Part shown: positions 56,540 through 64,000 of the stretch, one piece after another
How the letters are laid out: every line of letters begins with the position of its first letter
Position numbering within the stretch: the stretch's first letter is position 1
Assembly (NCBI GenBank): GCA_023055505.1
Contig: JALIRH010000004.1
Location: 9,047,368-9,111,367 of the forward strand
From: Callipepla californica brunnescens
Taxonomy: Eukaryota; Chordata; Aves; Galliformes; Odontophoridae
Direction: 5' to 3'
DNA: 64,000 nt
The notes under the pieces: model-generated
What the model saw: only the letters and a program-made list of their open reading frames with translations
Databases searched by the model: none
What the model was told of the DNA's origin: nothing
Translations under genes and position numbers: made by a program

Positions 56540-56800
56540 GTACGGGGGCGGGAGATAAGTCTTCGCCAAAGCCACTGGCACAGGCTGATGATGAAGACAT
56601 CAGCCCCGCTCAGAGCTACTACCTCCTGCGCACTCAGCTCTCCTGAGACACCCCCCAAGCTCCGAGGTGCTGAGCAGCCCGCCTCTCCCCGGGGTGTCCC
56701 CACCAATACCCCGCAGTGGAGTTCGTGCTCTGCTCCCTGCACCCCGCCTGGCTGCTCATTGATCACTCGGGATGTGGCTGCTGCTGCCGCCACCACAGAC
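56540..56800. promoter_or_regulatory. GC/CpG-rich patch with GC box
   Basis: About 260 bp with clearly raised GC and a dozen or so CpG, including an Sp1-type GC box GGGGGCGGGA (56544-56553). It is open on both strands: the plus frame ends at 56646, and a minus frame of about 100 codons covers it. Neither translation is recognisable. It could be an alternative BRSK2 promoter or first exon, an enhancer or base-composition noise. Confidence 0.3.
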
Positions 56801-56924
56801 ACCTGAAGACTGAGGATGCTGTCCCCTCCTTGCTATGCAAGGCTCTTCTCCCCACCCTGACTGCTTTTAAAGGGAAACATCCTTTTTCATGTGTGCTGCA
56901 AGACAGGAGTACTGGTTCTTACAT

Positions 56925-56939
56925 TAAAAAAAAAAAAAA
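56925..56939. repeat. Poly-A tract
   Basis: About 14 consecutive A in AT-rich DNA. Confidence 0.8.
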
Positions 56940-58358
56940 TGTGACAAGGAGTTGCACTGCAGTACTCAGAGAGGCTGTGTGTGGCTCTGTTACCATAATG
57001 TCCTAGCAGAGTCAGGGCATTACAACGTGTGTTTGAAAGTAACATGCTATGCAAAAGCCCACTGTAATCTTTGCAGAATTGGACCAAAGACTGCGCCAGT
57101 TTCCTAGTACAGGATGGACACGTGGAAGTGCCAGGCTTCTGGGAGAAGCACAACAGCTACTCTCTTTCAGTCCCTGGAGTACAAAACTATGGGAAGCAAA
57201 ACAAGTCAGAACGCTTGTGAGGTTATTTTAACTTACCCTTGGAGATGGGCACCTTTATCTCTTCTCTTTCTAATGCAGCAGAGAGTCTGAGAAAGCAGGC
57301 TGTGCCCTTCAAGCTACCAACAAACATAACTGCTAGGCAAAATGCAACATATGACACCAGAAGGAAAGCTCTCTCTCAGTAATGGCTTTTCCAAAACAAA
57401 GATCAGTCAGACAAGCATCTCTGAAATGTTAGGCACGTCCTCATTTTTCAGCTAGTCAACAGAAAAATGAGGGAGCTCCATGTGACCTGATGTGTGGGTA
57501 CAAAGCAGATGCAGTGATGTCAGAGCTCCAGCCCCTGTACAACACTGACGGAACATAAACACCAACAACAAACCCTTCAGTGTCACAGATGACCCTTACA
57601 ACGTGGTGATTTTGTCCAGCTGGACAAACAGAAATCAGCAGGAATTCAGAGAGATGCTGCAAATCCTCCAGCAGGAATCCCCTTAAGGAGAAGAAGTTCC
57701 CTGCTGGCAGCTCTCCCGTGGGTGGCAGCAGCACATAATGCCCACATTTTCCATAAAGTTCAGTAATTTTGTGTTATCCACTTTAAATACTCAGGAGACA
57801 GATTTTCATCTGCTGACTTCTCACAGCTGAGATTTTAAGAAACCTCTCTCCAACAAGGCACTACATGAAATTGGATTTTCAAGACACTCAGAAGCCAGTG
57901 GATGCTATTGTTGACTTGGTCTAACATAAATCTGGTCTAATTATGGAAGCTGAGCTCCTGTAGAAAATCTAGGTCTAAACCCTAAACTTTGGAGGCACTG
58001 AGAGGCTCCCACCATAGCTGGGAGTAATCGTCACTTTACAGCAAACATGTTCCACATATCCTCAAAGAAGAACACTCAAACGAACACCCAAATGTTGTAC
58101 GCATCTGCAATGTCTGGCATAAATACACACATAAAAAAGATAATCTTAAAAAAATAAATAAAAGGTGCAAACCTATGCACGTAGATGCATAGTTCCAAAT
58201 TTGAATCTGAGTGAAATCTGCATCCAAACCCATTTTTGACATGTTTCTAAAAAAATGATAACATCTGAGATTAAAAAAAAGAAAAAAGGAAGCCATACAC
58301 TTGTATAAGGGTCTCACACCTTGACCTGGATTCACTGGATCTGGCAGCATCCCCGTGA

Positions 58359-58363
58359 CAAGC
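58359..58363 (+). repeat. Left target-site duplication CAAGC
   Basis: The five bases directly before the TGTCATGG end are repeated directly after the CCATGACA end (58726-58730), as expected of integrase-made staggered cuts. Confidence 0.75.
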
Positions 58364-58725
58364 TGTCATGGTTTTGTGATTTTTTGGTGCTGGTATTCCA
58401 CATCATAACATCATGTATTGCATTAAGAGTTGGAGAGCTAATACTCCAGCTCCATAGATCATTGATAATTCCAGGTATACCTGTCTCAGAAGAGAAGAAG
58501 CACTACATTCCCCAGAGGACTTTGCGATGCTTTATATTTTTACATGTTTTCCGCTCAGAGGGAACAGATAAAAACCCGTGACCGCTGAGGTATACCTGGT
58601 ATTGACAGGTATACCTGGAATTATCAATGATCTATGGAGCTGGAGTATTAGCTCTCCAACTCTTAATGCAATACATGATGTTATGATGTGGAATACCAGC
58701 ACCAAAAAATCACAAAACCATGACA
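58364..58725. mobile_element. Palindromic LTR-like element with 122-bp identical inverted arms
   Basis: The left arm 58364-58485 and right arm 58604-58725 are, on my reading, exact reverse complements over 122 bp. This is supported by the identical translation WFCDFLVLVFHIITSCIALR read inward from each side. The central part (58486-58603) contains CAGAAGAGAAGAAGCACTAC and AGATAAAAACCCG, the latter TATA-like as in a U3 region. The ends are TG...CA and a 5-bp CAAGC duplication flanks the element. TG...CA ends with a 5-bp duplication are typical of retroviral-type integration, including ERVL-class elements. A normal LTR has only a few inverted terminal bases, so this unit carries the LTR 5-prime end at both sides. 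It has no coding capacity. Confidence 0.8.
58604..58725 (-). repeat. Right inverted arm (122 bp)
   Basis: Reverse complement of 58364-58485. Just inside it, the 12-mer AGGTATACCTGG occurs at 58588-58599 and again at 58607-58618; the left arm has one copy of the core 10-mer AGGTATACCT, which is itself self-complementary. Confidence 0.85.
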
Positions 58726-58730
58726 CAAGC
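58726..58730 (+). repeat. Right target-site duplication CAAGC
   Basis: Matches 58359-58363 exactly. Confidence 0.75.
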
Positions 58731-58841
58731 ATAGCACCAGCACCACATTGCTGCGCCCAAGGGTGCACTTGGAAGGGCATGATGTCCAGGCACTGACTTG
58801 GGACCCAGAAAGTCTAGCTTCACTTTTTAACTTTTTAAATA

Positions 58842-58860
58842 GCTTTTTTTTTTTTTTTTT
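58842..58860. repeat. Poly-T tract
   Basis: About 18 consecutive T roughly 115 bp after the palindromic element. Confidence 0.8.
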
Positions 58861-59304
58861 CCTGGATGGGTCAATCTCTCTGAGCCTTAGTTGAGCACTT
58901 AGAAAATACAGAAACCGAGATATTTGACTTTTCTCACAATTTTCTGCCCTCATATATGCATTACATGTTTAGACTGTAAATGCTTCAGGTCAGAGATGAT
59001 CTGACACTGTTTTCAAGTGCATATACAATGCTAGCACATTGATAACAGTACAGAACATGGGGAGACACACCCTTCACCTAACACAGACAGAAAATGACAT
59101 GTCAAACACCAACTGTCACTGCTACCTCAACTTGCAGCCTCCAGAGAATGGAGTGGGGTGGGGTGAAGTCTGCAGCACATCAGATGGAGCAAAAGCACGC
59201 ATCAACAGCTGGGCACTGACTGCAGCTGGCTCTGGCATGCTCCTTTTCTGCCCTGGCTCCACACTCATCTCATGAGAACAGCAAGGAATCGGCAGTCGGC
59301 ACCT

Positions 59305-59325
59305 GGCCTCCTACGTCAGAAGCAC
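59305..59325. promoter_or_regulatory. Possible CRE-like site
   Basis: TACGTCA at 59312-59318 in a locally CpG-richer 100 bp. A single motif match, weak on its own. Confidence 0.15.
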
Positions 59326-62300
59326 GCAGAGACACTGCACACCGCTCCCAGCGCCTCATTATCTGGGAGGGAGGCAGACAGCATCACAGGTAGATCGGTG
59401 ACAACAGAGCAGGCTGCACGCTGAAAAGCCGGGAATCTTTGTCATGACAACAGAGAGAGCTGTTAAAAGTCTACACAGTGCGCAGGGAACTGCAAAGCGA
59501 GGCAGTGCTTTGGGTCTGCTGCTATCAGCAGGGAGGTTCTGGCAGAACTGCAGCAGCAAGTGATGGTTTATTTTTAACAACTGCTTCTAAAGCCAAGGCT
59601 AGTGATTTTGTTTGTCACTTCTTATTTCATCCAACGCTCTAGATGGATACTAGCTGCTTTTGCAAGGCTTTATTCATTTATTTATTATTGTTTCTCCTTG
59701 AAGCAGGGACTGCAAATGCTGTGATAAGAGGACTGAAAGGTTCGCTTAGTTTCAGCTGCAGTTTCCCTAAGTGCTTCTGTGTCCCCTGCTGAACTGCTGT
59801 TTTATAACACTGGAGGTGGAGCACGGTTTGGGGATATTCCACTGCTCTTCTGCCTCCATCACAAAGGCATGCCGCCCCACACAAAGCATCTTCCTCTTCT
59901 CTCCCTTCTCCCTTTCCCTCCTGCAAATGGGCAGCAGTCATCATGAGAGGAAGGCACACCATCACCTTCTTCAGGCCTTTCTACTCACATACAGCACCTG
60001 CACCACTAGCTAGGCATCTCTGCTCTGCTCCTGCCCGGTGTCCTCCAGGAGGCACAAACACAGCTTGCTACAGACTAACAAGCTGCATCGTGAACTCCCA
60101 GAACTCCCAGAATTCAACACTTCAAACTAATAGAGGGCAGTGAAGTGTCTGCAGCTGTAGCTCAGTGGTCTAAGGAGAAAGCTCCGCCAGTTTGTGCCCC
60201 TTCATAACGGGCACTGAGCACGCAGGGCAAGCGCAGTAAGACCACAGAAAAAAGGCTGTGCAGGGAATGATACAACACAAGTGCTGGGCTTTGCAGTCCG
60301 TAATTGAGGTGAGTCGGACCCTGAAGAGCTGAGCTGCTTTAACTGACTTCTCTGTGCTGAAGGGTTTTGGGGCGCTCCGTGAGGAGCCAGGCAGCCGCCT
60401 GGTCAGCGGTGCAGGAGGCAGAACGAACCACTCCTGCCACCCATCGCTGTGCGTGTCCTGCAGTGCTGGCAGGAACAGCTTATGTTTGTCAGCGAACTAA
60501 GCAGCTGTGACTCCAGCACTGCACTAAGGGCAGGCACAGGCAGAGGCAAGGTGCTGCTTTTAGAGCTATTTCACTCAGACTGGAACCATGCCCCGAGCCC
60601 TCAGGAGCCAGTCCTTTTTGGAAGGTGGTACGGCAGTTGCGGTGCAATTCTCAGCTGAGACATTAGAGCCGAGCTACATTCTGAACCACTCTTTGTTGCC
60701 ATCTCTTTGCAAGCCGGCAGCCTCCACTCCCTCCTCCTCTTCCCAAAACTAAAGCTCCATGATGTAAAAACATTCCTTTGGGGCTGGAGGTAGAAAAAAC
60801 TAGGACACCACAGTACAGAAAACGCTCAGCACTGCATGAAATATTCACTATCAACTGAAACAGGTTTACCCGGAGGAGAGTATGATGAAGAGGAAACGGG
60901 GAATCAATTTCACTGTCCTATGGTTTGTTATTCGGGCTTCTTCTCTTCTCCAAATAAGCTAAGCTTTTTTGGAAGCTTCTGTCTGACCCAATTCTCATTC
61001 CCTTGCTTTTCAGTCCCTCTAACCCTCCTGTTTTATGAGCAAATCAACATGCATCCTTAAAGCGTGATCCTGAACACTGCTGCTCCCCAGAACAGGACTA
61101 AGAATGTAATGACGCATCAGTGAGAGGAGAGAGCATGTGCAGTCGGAGCGATCCACCATTTGAGCATCAGAGGGGTGAGGAAGCACCAAGTGGTGCCCAC
61201 CAGTCCCTTCAAAAGCTTTCCTGTTCTCTTAGAAGAAACAGAAAAAACAAGCAGGATCAGGGTGTTCCAGCAGCACCATGGGAAAAGGGAGAAGACCAGG
61301 AGAGGTGAAGAGATCGAGAGTTAGAGCTGTGGTTTTCCATAGCTATCCTGGGATGGGAGATGGAGGCAGAGCTCAAGTGCCCTGTCCATGTGACATGGGA
61401 GTAGCATCCATCCGTCTGCCTGGGATACAGCCCCTGTGCAAACCACCTCCCCAGGTTTGTCAGCACACAGTGCATTCAGACACACATACGGGAAATTACA
61501 CATTTAATTTTTTTTCAATGAGGTCTCACAGAGAACGGGGCTTATACAAAAAGCCAAACTCCCATACAGACAGGAAAAAAAAAATGCTACCACTGAAAGC
61601 TAATCTGCAATGAATACATTTTCCGCTCAACCAAACCTCAAATGTGTTTTATCAAACAAAGGAGCTCTTTAAATGATCACCTGCTCCAAGGGGCATTTTC
61701 CTAATGACAAAGAGCATGCGTGCTAGACGTACCTTCCACGATGAGTGACAGAGGGCCAGACCATCTTACCAGAACAACTACAGGGAAGCTATGCTTGCCT
61801 CACTCCATGCTGGAGCCATTTTGCTCGCTCGTGCTGCACAACGGATGGACCGTCACATCTCATCCCTCAGAGACCCTCTTACTGCCTGTTGGGGTCCTAT
61901 GCCGGTTCATCAGGCCCATGGAGAACACCAACACGTGTGACCTGGATGTCAACAGTCAGTCCCAAATTTACCAATGCCACACAAAAAAGCAAGATTCCCT
62001 CATTCACCTCAAACGGGGCTTATTGTTTACATTTGATTAAGACAGTACTGATGAAAATTGGTTTTTAAAATGCTTATCAATTACCATTTTCTTATTCCTA
62101 TGTTTTTAAGGCCCCACTTAACATTGTGTTTTTGTGTTTACATGTATCACAACAAAGACAAGACATTTTTAGCCTTACCATGGCTGTGAAATGAGCTGCC
62201 TGGAAATCCCTGGGCAGTCAGGCTAGTCCAGGTTTCCCAACAGGTGCTGACAGTCAATGCTTATGGAAACACATCAACACACGGAGCAACAAGGAGTGAT

Positions 62301-62728
62301 CCCTTCCCAGACTGTGTGCCCCCCACCTTCTGGCAGTCAGCAAGGACCACTGGACCTGGAGTCCAAAGGGCTTTCTCTACTTCTTGAACCTCCACATGCT
62401 TCAGGCACACACTACTTTGTGCAATTTCATGTGTTTTATTCACTTCAAACCTCCTGCCTCAATCATTTAACTGATTTCCCTCTCATTCTGGTGGGCCATT
62501 CTCTAATCAAAACCTATGCTTCTGTGATGGTCAGCAGCAGGCCAGGACTAGGACTCCAATTTCTAAAAGTATTTGGGAAAACAGATGACGAATACCCACA
62601 CTTGACTCAATTTTTAACCTTTACCCCAGTTCATTTACTTCAGCAATTCTGTACTTGGTAAAACCAGCAGTGTTTTCTGTTCCATTAAGCTATTTGTATA
62701 TGATTATATTATGTCCATATATATTATG

Positions 62729-62750
62729 TCTCTCTCCACAAGGAGAGAGA
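62729..62750. other. Short perfect hairpin
   Basis: TCTCTCTCC and GGAGAGAGA form a 9-bp stem with the loop ACAA. Isolated, and probably derived from a CT-rich run. Confidence 0.4.
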
Positions 62751-64000
62751 AGTCTTTTTCTATCCATTGATGGGAAGTTCTTAACTAATGATGTTAGCTT
62801 TCCTCACTCTCACTTTCCTAGAAAAGTTAATTGTTGGAAAGAAGTTTCTATAACCAAAAGCAGATTATGACAGAGTGAACGGATGGATAACAACAGGTAA
62901 ATGCTTTCCCTAGCAGAGCTGGAGGGAGAGGACGAGTGGAAAGAAGTCCCAGAAGAGCATCTGTTTGTATCAGTGAGCTACGCTGGTAAGTATTTGCTTA
63001 CCTACAATGCTCTGAAATACATACTTAGTTTGGTTTTTTTTGTTTGTTTTGTTTTATTTTTTAACTACTTACAGTTAATATTTGCTTTTAGAAATAATGT
63101 TTGACTTTATGATCTGGTCACTTGCTCTTTTGTTTTAATTAAAATATATGAGAAGAGCTTTTATGCAGGTGCTCCCTCTGAACAAGGTCACTTCTACGTT
63201 GTGCCCTGAGAGAACTGATGTGGGAGGTGCTGAGGGTGACTCCATCCATGAGGACCACAGCTGAACAGTAGTGCTGTATTTGAGGATTTGCACATTTCCA
63301 CTGCACAGGGCTGTCACTCTCCAGACTAGCTGTCTCACCAGGGGATTGTGCATTTGCTCTTCCTGCAAAGTCAGGAATATGGAGAAGTCACACGGCTACT
63401 CTTCCATTACAGCATCTGCTGGACAGAAACAAGCAGAGCCTCACTACCTGCACGAACAACTCCTCAGCTTGTCTCTGGTGGCTTCTGCAAGAAAAATCAG
63501 GAGTGTGCCCAGGGGTCTGCAAACTGCTTAAAGAAACACTGCCTAATTCCTATATACTCTGCAGGTCCTATTAAAATCCTCCCGGAGAGAGTCACAAGCA
63601 CAATTAGCGCTGGTTCCAGTAGCACACAGCTGCATCCTGTGATAAGCAGGGGATTGAGTGCATGGCAATGCAATTTGACTCAGCCAAAATGGCTATCACT
63701 GGCACTGATCATCACTACCGTTTCTTCTACTCATATGCTGTCACTGTGCTGGCAACAGCAAACTTTACAGGGAATAAGCACACCTGGGACAGGGCAGAAT
63801 TTGGCAGGCACCTGAAACTCAGCAGATGTCAGATGTTTTATATAGCATGCATTTTCCCTGGAAAGTCAGTCTGTTTGGATAAACATTCACTGATACAAAT
63901 GGAGACACCAATCCTCCACCTGCTAGCTGCACCATTTGGGAAGATCTGGCCACAATTGCTTGACAGTTTTTGAGGAATCTCCTCTGAGGGAGGATCTATA

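Noticed and set aside
58321..58780. Two near-identical translated segments on opposite strands around the palindrome
   Set aside because: They are the same DNA arm read from each side, not two genes.
60148..60235. tRNA-like A-box sequence (CTGTAGCTCAGTGG)
   Set aside because: No B box with GTTCGA, no acceptor stem pairing and no cloverleaf could be formed from the following 75 bases.

Overview
The window is vertebrate nuclear DNA, almost certainly from a bird and most likely a galliform such as chicken. Three CR1 LINE fragments, three copies of a mariner-type DNA transposon and LTR-type sequence with TGTCATGG termini sit in AT-rich intronic DNA, and the one recognisable gene has short, widely spaced exons with GT-AG boundaries. 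No bacterial, phage, plasmid or CRISPR feature is present.

The gene is BRSK2, the brain-enriched AMPK-related kinase SAD-A, on the minus strand. Six consecutive coding exons are present at 42347-42432, 29100-29240, 19680-19796, 10398-10431, 8930-8998 and 5861-6007. They total 594 nt and join in frame without a stop. They encode 198 residues, equivalent to about residues 63-260 of human BRSK2 by my count: from the alpha-C helix through the catalytic loop, DFG motif, LKB1-phosphorylated T-loop and most of the C-lobe. The first coding exons (Gly-rich loop and ATP-binding Lys) must lie beyond position 64000. The end of the kinase domain, the UBA-like and KA1-like regions lie before position 1. 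Residues that separate the paralogues favour BRSK2 over BRSK1.

Layout from left to right: intron with a CR1 fragment at its end (1-5860); three clustered C-lobe exons (5861-10431) with a CR1 and a G-rich tract between two of them; a 9.2 kb intron; the catalytic-loop exon; a 9.3 kb intron holding a GC-rich CCAAT/CRE-like patch and a deleted mariner; the hinge exon; a 13.1 kb intron with a mariner inside a CR1; the alpha-C exon; and at least 21.6 kb of further intron with an inverted mariner fragment, a GC-rich patch and a palindromic LTR-like element.

The most unusual object is at 58364-58725. It is a 362-bp element with two identical 122-bp arms in inverted orientation. Both outer ends are the same TGTCATGG terminus, and a 5-bp duplication CAAGC flanks it. 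It looks like an LTR whose two ends are both 5-prime (U3) ends, integrated as a unit. I found no previously undescribed multi-gene system.
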